Source of the DNA: a virus
Virus record (IMG/VR): IMGVR_UViG_3300013104_000032
Location: 1 to 46,298 of that record
Length of the DNA stretch: 46,298 nt
Direction: 5' to 3' (one strand)
Shown: in pieces, positions 31,280 to 38,243 of the stretch
Layout of the letters: each line of letters opens with the position of its first letter
Numbering within the stretch: the stretch's first letter is position 1
Position numbers and translations under genes: made by a program
Notes under the pieces: generated by a model
Database searches by the model: none
What the model was told of the DNA's origin: nothing
The model's input: the letters and a program-made list of their open reading frames with translations, nothing else

Positions 31280-32058
31280 GCGGCGTCCTCCATGTCGGAT
31301 TCGGCAAGATCGGATATTTCCTCGCAAAAGATCCCGCACTCGAAGCGCATAGTCTTCATCGGGCGACCCTTGTCCGTCGCTTTAAGCTCATCGAGATACT
31401 TTCTCTCGCCTTTTATCTTCACTAGCTTTGCGCCGATGCGGCGGGACTGCTCAGCCCTGGCTGCGAACACGTCAGGATCTTGTGCGCGAACGTGGTTCCA
31501 GTAAGTTGGGCTGCTGGCTTTGACGCATCCCTTGCAGTTAGCGTTTGGATACCCCTGCTTATATATTTCCGGCAGGTTGATGCCAGCAGCATGGATAATC
31601 GAGAAGCACTCGGGTTTACTTATTCGATTCTCGATAAGAATTGGCAAAACGTTAGAGCGCTCAGTCAGAACAAAGCGTTCATGGCGATCCGTCTCTTCTA
31701 ACGTGAATCCAAGCACATGCCAATCAGGCTTGTTTTTACTTTCCCACAGATACCTGGCTTCCTTCTTTAATATCCTTGTGCATGGAGCACCCCTTGGGTT
31801 GCTCATGTATCGCTCTTTTTCCCAAACAGATACAGCGGAGTTGTCAGGAAACTTCGGATTGCTCGCGATCTCAATAGGGCGCCCAATCCATTCGCCAACA
31901 TCACGAGCGAAACGCTGATTGTCTGAATCTTCTTCCAGCACTGGACTATTGACGATGCGAACGATATGGGTCGCGCCATACTTCTCGATGGTCATTTTCG
32001 CGGCAACCGCACTAGCTGCTCCGCACGAGAACCAAACAGCAATCATTGGCCGATTCAC
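31276..32058 (-). CDS. PAPS-reductase-family (PP-loop) protein
   Basis: 260 residues. The PP-loop is SCGAASAVAA near residue 11. The family signs ERYMSNPRGAPCTRILKKEA, HVLGFTLEETDRHERF and NCKGCVKASSPTYWNHVRAQ follow, with the terminal motif FECGIFCEE like the ECGL motif of reductases. PAPS reductases and DndC-type enzymes activate or transfer sulfur via ATP pyrophosphatase chemistry. In phages this branch is common and unassigned. The gene looks lower in GC than its neighbours, which hints at separate acquisition. Confidence 0.8.
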   Translation of the reverse strand: MNRPMIAVWFSCGAASAVAAKMTIEKYGATHIVRIVNSPVLEEDSDNQRFARDVGEWIGRPIEIASNPKFPDNSAVSVWEKERYMSNPRGAPCTRILKKEARYLWESKNKPDWHVLGFTLEETDRHERFVLTERSNVLPILIENRISKPECFSIIHAAGINLPEIYKQGYPNANCKGCVKASSPTYWNHVRAQDPDVFAARAEQSRRIGAKLVKIKGERKYLDELKATDKGRPMKTMRFECGIFCEEISDLAESDMEDAA

Positions 32059-32354
32059 GCGCCCACCTTGCGTTTCCCGCGCTCTAGGTAATTGACACTG
32101 ATCCAGTGCATGAGCACCGAGCCCGTAACAGTGGCGGCGATATAGATTGCGCCGAGCTTTGCCGCATCGGCGAATGACATTCCCGGCTTTGCGACCATTC
32201 CAATCAGTAGGAACTGGCTTGCGAACCAGACGCCATTACTAAACACAGCGGCGAGCGCGTGGTATCCGTAACTGCCACTATTGCGAGCACGACTTACCAA
32301 GGTAAAGGCCGCGTTTTGAACGACGAGTAGAAAGAACCAATACAGAGTGCTCAC
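32055..32354 (-). CDS. small multi-span membrane protein
   Basis: 99 residues with three probable membrane helices (LYWFFLLVVQNAAFTLV, GVWFASQFLLIGMVA and AAKLGAIYIAATVTGSVLMH). The ends are basic. It overlaps both neighbours by four bases. Function unknown; it belongs to the small-gene block around the PAPS-reductase gene. Confidence 0.65.
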   Translation of the reverse strand: MSTLYWFFLLVVQNAAFTLVSRARNSGSYGYHALAAVFSNGVWFASQFLLIGMVAKPGMSFADAAKLGAIYIAATVTGSVLMHWISVNYLERGKRKVGA

Positions 32355-32551
32355 ACCCCACCCCGCAAATGCTCTTCAGCGCAAGGGGCACAGAAGCGCC
32401 ACCTTGTTCCTGAGTCCGTGACGTGCACCAGGTGCTCGTCGCAGTTCTCGCACATCGGAACGGGCTCACGCGTGCGGGCGGCATGGCGAGCGAGTGCGGC
32501 GGCGCGCTCTAGTTGTTCGATGTCGGAGGCGGCGTCTAGTTGGTCTGTCAT
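32351..32551 (-). CDS. small zinc-ribbon protein
   Basis: 66 residues from the ATG at 32551 (ATGA overlap). Helical N-terminus DQLDAASDIEQLERAAALAR, then CENCDEHLVHV and CAPCAEEHL, a four-cysteine zinc site. Resembles TraR/DksA-like phage proteins in length and Cys spacing, though I cannot confirm the family. Confidence 0.6.
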   Translation of the reverse strand: MTDQLDAASDIEQLERAAALARHAARTREPVPMCENCDEHLVHVTDSGTRWRFCAPCAEEHLRGGV

Positions 32552-32889
32552 GGGGTGGTGGCCCGCTCGGCTTGATAAGTGCCGTGCACAAAAAGCGTGT
32601 GCAGCAGGTAGATCACGCCGAGAAAAACCGCGCCGTGCCACACGAGAAACCCAACAACGCACGCATCGAAAGCGCCATCGAGCATTGCCGGCACCGGCGG
32701 TCCTTTGGCGATCATCTTTTCGCACACGTCTTTGGAAAAGACGACCATGCTCCCGATGAATGAGAACCAGACCATGAACACCGCGAGGTGGTGGCCGCCA
32801 GCGATGCCAGCGACATAGCCGGCCCACAGTGCCCACGCGAAGGAGGCATTGGCGACAGCCCAAAATAACGCGCGCTTGATCTTGTTCAT
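32548..32889 (-). CDS. membrane protein of unknown function
   Basis: 113 residues with three hydrophobic helices (ALFWAVANASFAWALWAGYV, LAVFMVWFSFIGSMVVF, FDACVVGFLVWHGAVFLGVI) and a short cytoplasmic loop between the second and third. Overlaps on both sides (ATGA). Nothing indicates a specific job; superinfection control is possible but unsupported. Confidence 0.6.
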   Translation of the reverse strand: MNKIKRALFWAVANASFAWALWAGYVAGIAGGHHLAVFMVWFSFIGSMVVFSKDVCEKMIAKGPPVPAMLDGAFDACVVGFLVWHGAVFLGVIYLLHTLFVHGTYQAERATTP

Positions 32890-33026
32890 GCCCTCACCTC
32901 GTCGATGGTCGTCAACTCCCTACCCGTCTGCTCTTCCAGCTCGCGCTTCACGACGGCCGCAACCGGCGCCCAACTGCCAAGCTCGAACTCAAACGGATCG
33001 TTTTCGCCGTGGTCGGAAATGTTCAT
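32886..33026 (-). CDS. 46-residue acidic protein
   Basis: ATG at 33026 and TGA at 32886, both with ATGA overlaps to their neighbours. The peptide is acidic and helical (NDPFEFELGSWAPVAAVVKR, then ELEEQTGRELTTIDEVR). It fits exactly between the methyltransferase and the membrane protein genes. Too short for standard ORF cut-offs; no function known. Confidence 0.55.
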   Translation of the reverse strand: MNISDHGENDPFEFELGSWAPVAAVVKRELEEQTGRELTTIDEVRA

Positions 33027-33790
33027 GCGGCCTCCTGCAAAAGTTCAGCCTGTACATCGGCGATCGGTGCATCGAACTCGCACACCACGACTTCGCAAAC
33101 CGGACTGACGCCGCGCCAATCGTTCTTGTAGATCGACGTATCAATGCCGCAGTTCGGCTCCATGACGATGCCGGTCTGCTCGCGAAACTTACGGGGCTTA
33201 TCGCCCTCTTCGGCGGTGAAACCCTGTTGCCCCGAGTACCGAAACGGTGCGGACATTTGCGGCAAGATGAAGGCGCCGAAGTCAGCCATGCGAGATGCAA
33301 CCTCGATCACCCGATACTCAAACTGGCTCCCGGTGTATTTGCCTTTGAAGCCGTGTGCCGGGATCGCGCCGAACGGTGGATTGCTGATCGCCCAGGCGAA
33401 GCGTCCAAGCTCAGGCATGTCGAACACGCTGCCGATGATCCATTCCGCATCCGGGACGATCATCTTTCCGATGCGCGCGTATTCCGGGTTCAACTCCACG
33501 CACACCAGCGACCCGACGTTCTGCTCTACGGCGTAGGAAAGCGACCCAATGCCGGCGCACAAGTCAATGCAACGGGACTTGTACGCGCTACCACCATCCA
33601 CCTCGATAGCGAAGTCACGCGCCAAGCTGCGCGGGGTAAAGAACGCGCCGGCCGATGAATTGATGTGCGTTGCGCCTTCGTGGAAGTTGTCCAGGATGAA
33701 CTCGCGTTCGTCGTCCTTAAGGCGGCGCCCACAGTCGACTAGCGCCATAACTTCCTTGTGCGCCTTGATCTGCGGCTTAGTGAGCTTCAC
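33023..33790 (-). CDS. N6-adenine-type DNA methyltransferase
   Basis: 255 residues from the GTG at 33790 (GTGA overlap). SAM motif I is CIDLCAGIGSLSYA at 74-87, with an acidic strand LVCVELNPEY after it. The catalytic motif NPPF is at 137-140. Upstream, SSAGAFFTPRSLARDFAIEV is a typical entry to this class. It may protect phage DNA from host restriction or mark it. No cognate restriction gene is next to it, so it appears to be an orphan enzyme. Confidence 0.85.
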   Translation of the reverse strand: MKLTKPQIKAHKEVMALVDCGRRLKDDEREFILDNFHEGATHINSSAGAFFTPRSLARDFAIEVDGGSAYKSRCIDLCAGIGSLSYAVEQNVGSLVCVELNPEYARIGKMIVPDAEWIIGSVFDMPELGRFAWAISNPPFGAIPAHGFKGKYTGSQFEYRVIEVASRMADFGAFILPQMSAPFRYSGQQGFTAEEGDKPRKFREQTGIVMEPNCGIDTSIYKNDWRGVSPVCEVVVCEFDAPIADVQAELLQEAA

Positions 33791-34068
33791 GCCGCCTCCC
33801 TCAGCGCAGCCTTGCGCGCGTCCAGTTCGGCGCACAGTTGCGCCATTAGGGCCTTCTCTTCGGCGCGGTGGGCGGCGCGCGTGGCGGCTCGGCCGCGATG
33901 CTCTTGCACGGGCGCGAGAAGTTCGGCCCAGGTCGTGGCACCTTGTTTCAGGCGCGCTTGAAACGTCGTGATGCCGCCCGCGAACCCTCGCCCTTTGGCG
34001 GTAGAAAAAAGAGCATGAAGCGTCGCGTAACGCTCCCCTTCGATCGCGATGCAGATAGGCGGCTTCAT
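33787..34068 (-). CDS. hypothetical helical protein
   Basis: 93 residues. It starts KPPICIAIEGERYATLHALF, with TTFQARLKQGATTWAELLAP in the middle and a long basic Ala-rich helix at the end. No recognised domain. Both ends overlap neighbours by four bases, in line with co-translation with the methyltransferase. Confidence 0.6.
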   Translation of the reverse strand: MKPPICIAIEGERYATLHALFSTAKGRGFAGGITTFQARLKQGATTWAELLAPVQEHRGRAATRAAHRAEEKALMAQLCAELDARKAALREAA

Positions 34069-34463
34069 GCCGCACTCCGCAAACCGTTGCGCGCAAGCTT
34101 GTTCTGGATGTCCTGCAGCGCCTTCACCGATGCGATGAACTCGCGCTGCAACTGCGCGGCTTCGTCCTCGGGCGCGATTGGCTGGGGCGGCGCATAGCCG
34201 GCGTCCTGCGCTTCGAACGCGGCCAGGATGTGGCAGCCAGCCGCGCGAGCGCGCCGACGAATGAAAGCCAACTGGTCGGGGTCGAGCCGGTCACGCTTCG
34301 ACGTGTTCAAGCAGTCGGCCAGCCACTTGCCCGCATCAACTGCAGACTTCTCGGGCTTCAGGTCGGCGCCCACTGCTTTCATGCCGCCGAGCGCGTTGAC
34401 GGTGGCGCGAATGGCTTCGTTCAAGTCGTCCACAAACATGGGAATCTGTGCCTCGTCCATCAT
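34065..34463 (-). CDS. possible CII-like regulatory protein
   Basis: 132 residues from the ATG at 34463, with AGGGGG upstream. The order DDLNEAIRATVNALGGMKAV, LKPEKSAVDAGKWLADCLNT and RRARAAGCHILAAFEAQDAG resembles phage CII-type regulators of the CP76 group, which have a helical DNA-binding core. It follows the Cro-like gene and a terminator, as cII does in lambda. The match is by memory of the pattern, so confidence is moderate. A frame extension to 34523 is less likely. Confidence 0.55.
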   Translation of the reverse strand: MMDEAQIPMFVDDLNEAIRATVNALGGMKAVGADLKPEKSAVDAGKWLADCLNTSKRDRLDPDQLAFIRRRARAAGCHILAAFEAQDAGYAPPQPIAPEDEAAQLQREFIASVKALQDIQNKLARNGLRSAA

Positions 34464-34531
34464 GGGAACCCCCTGCGGTTCCGCCTCGTTCCGTTCGCTG
34501 GGTACAGCGGCGGACAGGCTCATTCGGTTAT

Positions 34532-34563
34532 AAAAAAAGTCCCGCAACCCGTAGGCGCGAGAC
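34532..34563 (-). terminator. terminator between the Cro-like and CII-like genes
   Basis: On the minus strand GTCTCGC and GCGGGAC pair (one G-T) around an 11-base loop, followed by seven T. The position corresponds to lambda tR1, so an antiterminator is probably needed for full early transcription. Confidence 0.75.
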
Positions 34564-34570
34564 CTTGAAT

Positions 34571-34807
34571 TCACGCCGCTTTCTTTTTCTCTGCCGCGAC
34601 GTCCCGCAGCGGACGCACCCACACGAGCACGCTGGCGTCGAGCGAGGGATCGGCTTCGGCCATGCGTTGCGCGAGCTTGTGACCGATGCCGCGCTGGCCG
34701 TTGTGGACCGCCGCGAGCGTTGGATAGGGCACGCCCAGGTGCTCGGCGACAGCCGCCAGCCCCCCGCGCTTTGCCACGTAGTTTTCGAAGTAGGTGCGCG
34801 GTTCCAT
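34571..34807 (-). CDS. Cro-like helix-turn-helix protein
   Basis: 78 residues. A YdaS/Cro-type helix-turn-helix is visible at about 13-40: KRGGLAAVAEHLGVPYPTLA then AVHNGQRGIG. It is the first gene of the leftward arm, next to two operator-like palindromes and the leftward promoter. It probably competes with the repressor at the same sites during lytic growth. Confidence 0.78.
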   Translation of the reverse strand: MEPRTYFENYVAKRGGLAAVAEHLGVPYPTLAAVHNGQRGIGHKLAQRMAEADPSLDASVLVWVRPLRDVAAEKKKAA

Positions 34808-34816
34808 GAATAGCCT

Positions 34817-34866
34817 ATGCGTTTCGCGTTATTCGGGAGTATGCGATTCGCGTAACACCAATGCAA
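34817..34866 (-). promoter_or_regulatory. leftward early promoter with two operator palindromes
   Basis: A -35 TTGCAT (34866-34861) and a -10 CATACT (34843-34838) are 17 bases apart on the minus strand. Operator-like 13-mers lie at 34841-34853 (ATGCGATTCGCGT), reaching the -10, and at 34817-34829 (ATGCGTTTCGCGT), 24 bases downstream. The transcript would begin just before the Cro-like gene. Confidence 0.7.
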
Positions 34867-34925
34867 GCCCGCGCCGTACGCTCCGGCCCACTTCCAAAGC
34901 AAGGCGCCACGCGGTGTCTCATCCT

Positions 34926-35261
34926 ATGAGCAAGTTCTCCGACAATCTCACGGCGCAGCGAGACAAGCTGGGAATGACAGTCCAGGACGCTACCGACGAG
35001 CTAAACCGCCGTGGCATAGCTGTTGCTTATTCGACGGTGGCCGGATGGTTCAACGGCAGTCGGGGGGAGAGGTGGAAAGTGGATGAGTTGATGGCGTTGA
35101 TGGACGTGCTGCAGACGAGCGTGCAGGCGATGCAAGGGGATGAGGTGGAATTGGTCGAGGATCCGGTGCCAGCGGCAACGGCTCGCGCGATGAAGAGCCT
35201 GACTGCGGAGCAGCAGCAGGCGATCTTGGCGATGGTCACTTCGATGGGGAACAAATCATGA
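34926..35261 (+). CDS. phage repressor, HTH-type, without peptidase domain
   Basis: 111 residues from the ATG at 34926. An XRE-type helix-turn-helix covers about 1-50 (LTAQRDKLGMTVQDATDELN then VAYSTVAGWFNGSR). The rest is a short helical dimerisation-like part ending with LTAEQQQAILAMVTSMGN. It is too short for the S24 LexA-like autoprotease of lambda CI, so induction by RecA cleavage is unlikely. The divergent position against the Cro-like gene identifies it as the lysogenic repressor. Its own promoter is not evident. Confidence 0.78.
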   Translation: MSKFSDNLTAQRDKLGMTVQDATDELNRRGIAVAYSTVAGWFNGSRGERWKVDELMALMDVLQTSVQAMQGDEVELVEDPVPAATARAMKSLTAEQQQAILAMVTSMGNKS

Positions 35262-35626
35262 AGAGCATATGGATGTTGGCAGCCCTACTGCCTGCGATAG
35301 CGTTCGGCCAGGAGGCGCCCGTCTGCCACTGTCAGGCGCAATGCGATGCGATGTGGGCGCAGGCCACAAAGGACGTGGAGAACGCCAGCGGCATGCGTTT
35401 GCGGATCGCCACGAATACGTTGCTTGAGACCTATGTCTCCAATCGCGCCGACCTGCAGACGGGCACGGTCACAAAGACGCCGTCCGCGGATGGCGGTTAC
35501 ACGATCGAGCTGACGCTTGAGCCGTGGTATCGCGGGCAGAAGGACGTGCAGGACGTCATCCGAACCAATGTGGCGCTATTCAACAAGCACATGGCAAAGG
35601 CTGGCGCGACCGTCACTTGCCCCTAA
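35258..35626 (+). CDS. exported protein coupled to the repressor
   Basis: 122 residues, start overlapping the repressor stop (ATGA). A signal peptide KSIWMLAALLPAIAFG probably ends near residue 17-18. The mature part starts QEAPVCHCQAQCDAMWAQAT, with a Cys trio suggesting disulfides, and continues with RLRIATNTLLETYVSN and EPWYRGQKDVQDVIRTNVAL. I recall similar periplasmic proteins beside phage repressors. Made from the repressor transcript, it would be expressed in the lysogen and could serve superinfection exclusion or another host benefit. That role is inferred. Confidence 0.72.
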   Translation: MKSIWMLAALLPAIAFGQEAPVCHCQAQCDAMWAQATKDVENASGMRLRIATNTLLETYVSNRADLQTGTVTKTPSADGGYTIELTLEPWYRGQKDVQDVIRTNVALFNKHMAKAGATVTCP

Positions 35627-35648
35627 AGGCGAGGCATCTGTGACCGAA

Positions 35649-35670
35649 GCCGCCGCAGGGCGGCTTTTTT
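35649..35670 (+). terminator. Rho-independent terminator of the repressor operon
   Basis: GCCGCC-GCAG-GGCGGC followed by TTTTTT, 23 bases after the exported-protein stop and before the rightward promoter. Confidence 0.88.
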
Positions 35671-35710
35671 GTGCCTGTAGCTCAGAAAGCTGAATATTTC
35701 CTAAACGGCT

Positions 35711-35782
35711 ACGCGCTCCGCATATCTTTTTCGCATCAACTACGCAAAATGCGTTGACACGGATTTACGCGAAGTGCATAGT
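35711..35782 (+). promoter_or_regulatory. rightward early promoter with three operator palindromes
   Basis: -35 TTGACA at 35754-35759, a 17-base spacer, -10 CATAGT at 35777-35782. Operators: ACGCGCTCCGCAT (35711-35723), ACGCAAAATGCGT (35742-35754, overlapping the -35) and ACGCGAAGTGCAT (35767-35779, overlapping the -10). With the left pair they give the consensus ACGCR-N3-YGCRT. Confidence 0.85.
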
Positions 35783-35824
35783 TCATCCCACGCCGCCCGA
35801 GGGGCCTGGCGATGGGAGTCGAAG

Positions 35825-35917
35825 ATGGACAAGCGCAGCAAGGATCCGATGTTCACGCCGCAGGGCTTGGCGATGATCGCCGCTCTACTGGTCATGCTTG
35901 CTTGGGTGCTGGCATGA
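35825..35917 (+). CDS. 30-residue single-span membrane peptide
   Basis: First gene after the rightward promoter. GGGAG lies before the ATG and the TGA overlaps the next ATG. The peptide has a charged start (DKRSKDPMFTPQG) and one membrane helix (LAMIAALLVMLAWVLA). Function unknown; the ribosome site and coupling make translation likely. Confidence 0.55.
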   Translation: MDKRSKDPMFTPQGLAMIAALLVMLAWVLA

Positions 35918-36228
35918 GCGGGCCGGTGGATGTGCTGGCGCTGATGCGGGTTATTCAGACTGCATCGACCGGATCAATTGCAAGCCGTGCGCGCTTCCGG
36001 CCGCGTGAGTATGACGGGAAGCTCGTGCTGCATAAGTCGCCGACAACCGCCGCCGTGCTGCGCGCCATGCGGGCAGAAGAGCGTGCCGGGCACGTTCGGT
36101 GCATCGGTACGCACGCGCAGCTCCACCCGGACTCGTGGCGCTGCAGCGCTGCTGGCGCCAAGGAACTGTACTGGACGGTAACGGACGCGGGCCGCGCCGC
36201 CCTCGCCAACGTCCGGGGCACGTCATGA
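35914..36228 (+). CDS. hypothetical early protein, possibly winged-helix
   Basis: 104 residues from the ATG at 35914. The segment VLALMRVIQTASTGSIASRA is followed by AAVLRAMRAEERAGHVRCIG and a YWTVTDAGRAALA ending, which looks like a winged-helix last strand and helix. No family assigned. Overlaps both neighbours. Confidence 0.58.
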   Translation: MSGPVDVLALMRVIQTASTGSIASRARFRPREYDGKLVLHKSPTTAAVLRAMRAEERAGHVRCIGTHAQLHPDSWRCSAAGAKELYWTVTDAGRAALANVRGTS

Positions 36229-36488
36229 GCGCCCGCCCCTCCGAAATCCGCACGTATCACGACATTCAGGCGCAAGCCGATCTTGAGCACATGCTCGCTC
36301 GCCGACGTGCCGCAGAGATTGCACGCGCCGCTCGCTTCGCCAAGCCGGATTCCGAGAACTTCTCCGACGACACCGACTCACCCCTGCCCGCGATGTTGCT
36401 GTGGGCGGCCCTCTCCCTTCTCGTATGGGGGCTCTTCGGCTGGGCCGTCGTCTCGGTAGTTCGCGCACTCATGAGGGCTGCCGCATGA
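36225..36488 (+). CDS. small early membrane protein
   Basis: 87 residues from the ATG at 36225. A charged helical N-terminus (YHDIQAQADLEHMLARRRAA) is followed by an acidic linker and one membrane helix (AMLLWAALSLLVWGLFGWAV). No known family. Coupled to neighbours by ATGA on both sides. Confidence 0.58.
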   Translation: MSARPSEIRTYHDIQAQADLEHMLARRRAAEIARAARFAKPDSENFSDDTDSPLPAMLLWAALSLLVWGLFGWAVVSVVRALMRAAA

Positions 36489-36760
36489 GCCTGCACATCA
36501 TCAACTGGTCACGCAACAACATCGGCGGCATGCAGACCGGTAACGACACCGCCGACAGCTTCGAGGAAGCGTGCGAGATCGCACAAGCGCGTGTGCGCGG
36601 TGCCGGCCTTCCGGCCACGGCCGCAGTGATCGAATCCACCTCGCGCAAGACGTGCCGCACGTACATCAAGGACTTCGACGCGCGGGTGACGTACATCGAT
36701 CCGTTGCATCCGGTGATGGCCGAAGTGCTGACGCCGTTCTTTCCGAGTCTTGCCGCATGA
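36485..36760 (+). CDS. hypothetical early protein
   Basis: 91 residues from the ATG at 36485. Soluble and mixed alpha/beta: NWSRNNIGGMQTGNDTADSF, AATAAVIESTSRKTC-like helix, then DFDARVTYIDPLHPV. No motif known to me. ATGA overlaps at both ends support translation. Confidence 0.58.
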   Translation: MSLHIINWSRNNIGGMQTGNDTADSFEEACEIAQARVRGAGLPATAAVIESTSRKTCRTYIKDFDARVTYIDPLHPVMAEVLTPFFPSLAA

Positions 36761-36843
36761 GTACTTTTCGCATCGTGACCATCGTCGCCGGCACTGCCGC
36801 GAACGACGAAACCCCGCCGCCGGTTGTGAGTGCTGCGGCATGA
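36757..36843 (+). CDS. 28-residue coupled reading frame
   Basis: ATG at 36757 overlaps the preceding stop and its TGA overlaps the next start. The peptide STFRIVTIVAGTAANDETPP is followed by a short Pro/Ala-rich end. Either a very small early protein or a coupling frame. Confidence 0.4.
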   Translation: MSTFRIVTIVAGTAANDETPPPVVSAAA

Positions 36844-36944
36844 CGCGGGCGGAGTGGGGAGAGTTTGCCGCCTTTCTGATTCGCATTGACCTAATCGTGC
36901 TGACCCTTGTGTTGCTGGCGCACTTCAACGGAGTAATCAAATGA
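36840..36944 (+). CDS. 34-residue single-span membrane peptide
   Basis: ATG at 36840 and TGA at 36942, both in ATGA overlaps. The peptide has an amphipathic start (TRAEWGEFAAFLIR) and a hydrophobic helix IDLIVLTLVLLAHF. Third very small membrane peptide of this phage. Function unknown. Confidence 0.5.
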   Translation: MTRAEWGEFAAFLIRIDLIVLTLVLLAHFNGVIK

Positions 36945-37504
36945 ATATCCTCTCGTACCACAACGACCCCGCCGTCAAGGCGTACCACGTCGCGCAGGCC
37001 AAGCATCATCTGGCCGCGGACATGCTTCTTTCCGGTACCTACGCCGAGGGCGATGGCGCAGATTTTCGCGGCTGCAGCATCGGCTGCATGGCGCACGACA
37101 TCGACCCCACTCGCGACGACTATCACGCGCTCGTAGCCGAGCATGCGGGCTGGCCGGAATGGCTGGCGCGTCTCAACGACACCATTTTCGAAGGCTTGCC
37201 GAAAGGCGAACGCGAGCGCTTCCACGTCACCAACCTGGAGCCCGTGCGTCATCAGCTTGCCCTGCGCCGCATCGACCGCCTGATTGCTTTGCAGACAGGA
37301 AATGTCGGAAAGCATGGCGAAGCGATCGATGCAGTAATCACGCGGACGCTCGCCGCTCTGCAGCAAGTCCGCCGATGCCACGAGGCCGAAATTGGCGGGA
37401 ATGTTTGCGAGATTTCGGAGTCGGCGGCGTGGTCGGCGGCGTGGTCGGCTTACAAGCAAGAGGCCGCTGATCTTCTCGCCTTGCTGAGCGAGGCCACACC
37501 ATGA
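36941..37504 (+). CDS. hypothetical phage protein with GC-type cysteine motif
   Basis: 187 residues. The N-terminus AYHVAQAKHHLAADMLLSGT, FRGCSIGCMAHDIDPTRDDY, then WPEWLARLNDTIFEGLPKGE follows a pattern found in many phage and plasmid proteins of unknown function. The C-terminal third is helical, with a short repeat AAWSAAWSA. Coupled on both sides. Confidence 0.65.
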   Translation: MNILSYHNDPAVKAYHVAQAKHHLAADMLLSGTYAEGDGADFRGCSIGCMAHDIDPTRDDYHALVAEHAGWPEWLARLNDTIFEGLPKGERERFHVTNLEPVRHQLALRRIDRLIALQTGNVGKHGEAIDAVITRTLAALQQVRRCHEAEIGGNVCEISESAAWSAAWSAYKQEAADLLALLSEATP

Positions 37505-37905
37505 ACCCCATCGACGAAGCCGCCGCGGTACTGACCCTTGCGCGTATGAACGCCAAGCGCGCGAAGGAAGCCGAGGACGCCGCGTTCGCTGAGCTGGTCG
37601 CGCTGCTGCCCAAGCAGGACGAAGGAACCGTGAAGCTGACCGGCGAGAGCTACAAGGTCGCGATCGAATACGGCATGAACCGCACGATCGACGCCGCTGC
37701 ACTGGCGGCCATCAAGGATAGCGTGCCGGTGGCGCTGTTCGAACAGGCGATCGACTACGCGCCGAAGCTCAAGCTGCCGGGCCTGCGCTATCTGCAGGCG
37801 AACGAACCCGACGCTTACGCCCTGCTCGCCCAAGCGATCACAGCGCGGCCGGCGAAGCCTTCGGTGCGTATCGAGGCGATCGAGCAGATGCAGGAGGCGG
37901 CATGA
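37501..37905 (+). CDS. hypothetical early protein (DUF7173-like)
   Basis: 134 residues. The helical N-terminus has AAVLTLARMNAKRAKEAEDA, then a strand-rich part GTVKLTGESYKVAIEYGMNR and YAPKLKLPGLRYLQANEPDA. This resembles the DUF7173 group of early phage proteins, often near recombination genes. Function not known. Confidence 0.6.
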   Translation: MNPIDEAAAVLTLARMNAKRAKEAEDAAFAELVALLPKQDEGTVKLTGESYKVAIEYGMNRTIDAAALAAIKDSVPVALFEQAIDYAPKLKLPGLRYLQANEPDAYALLAQAITARPAKPSVRIEAIEQMQEAA

Positions 37906-38243
37906 TGGACGCGAAGTTTACGCCGGGTCCGTGGGTGGTCGATCCGAATGCGTTGCACGACGTGCGGGCCGCGGATGGGAAAGATGTGGCTATTGCCATC
38001 TGCAAGCAGATGAGCGTTCTGCACATAAATCCCGAGACGGTATCTCCCGAGACGCGCGACACGGCCATTGCCAATGCCCGCTTGATCGCCGCCGCGCCCG
38101 AGTTGCTGAAAGCGTTGCAGGTTCTTGCCGAAGAGGCTGACAACTTCAACGTTTCCGGCGTGTATTTCAACGAGAAATGCATGGGCCATCGCGGCCTCGC
38201 ACTCGCTGCTGCCGCCATCGCCGCCGCAACCGGAGCCCCCTAA
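37902..38243 (+). CDS. hypothetical early protein, FTPGPW type
   Basis: 113 residues. It opens with KFTPGPWVVDP and has ANARLIAAAPELLKALQVLA near the middle, two hallmarks of a very common phage protein family without a known role. The end is an Ala-rich helix. The start overlaps the previous stop (ATGATG). Confidence 0.68.
   Translation: MMDAKFTPGPWVVDPNALHDVRAADGKDVAIAICKQMSVLHINPETVSPETRDTAIANARLIAAAPELLKALQVLAEEADNFNVSGVYFNEKCMGHRGLALAAAAIAAATGAP

Noticed and set aside
31276-32058. DNA phosphorothioation (Dnd) system based on the PAPS-reductase-like gene
   Set aside because: No DndA, B, D or E partners are nearby. The protein resembles the lone phage branch of the family.
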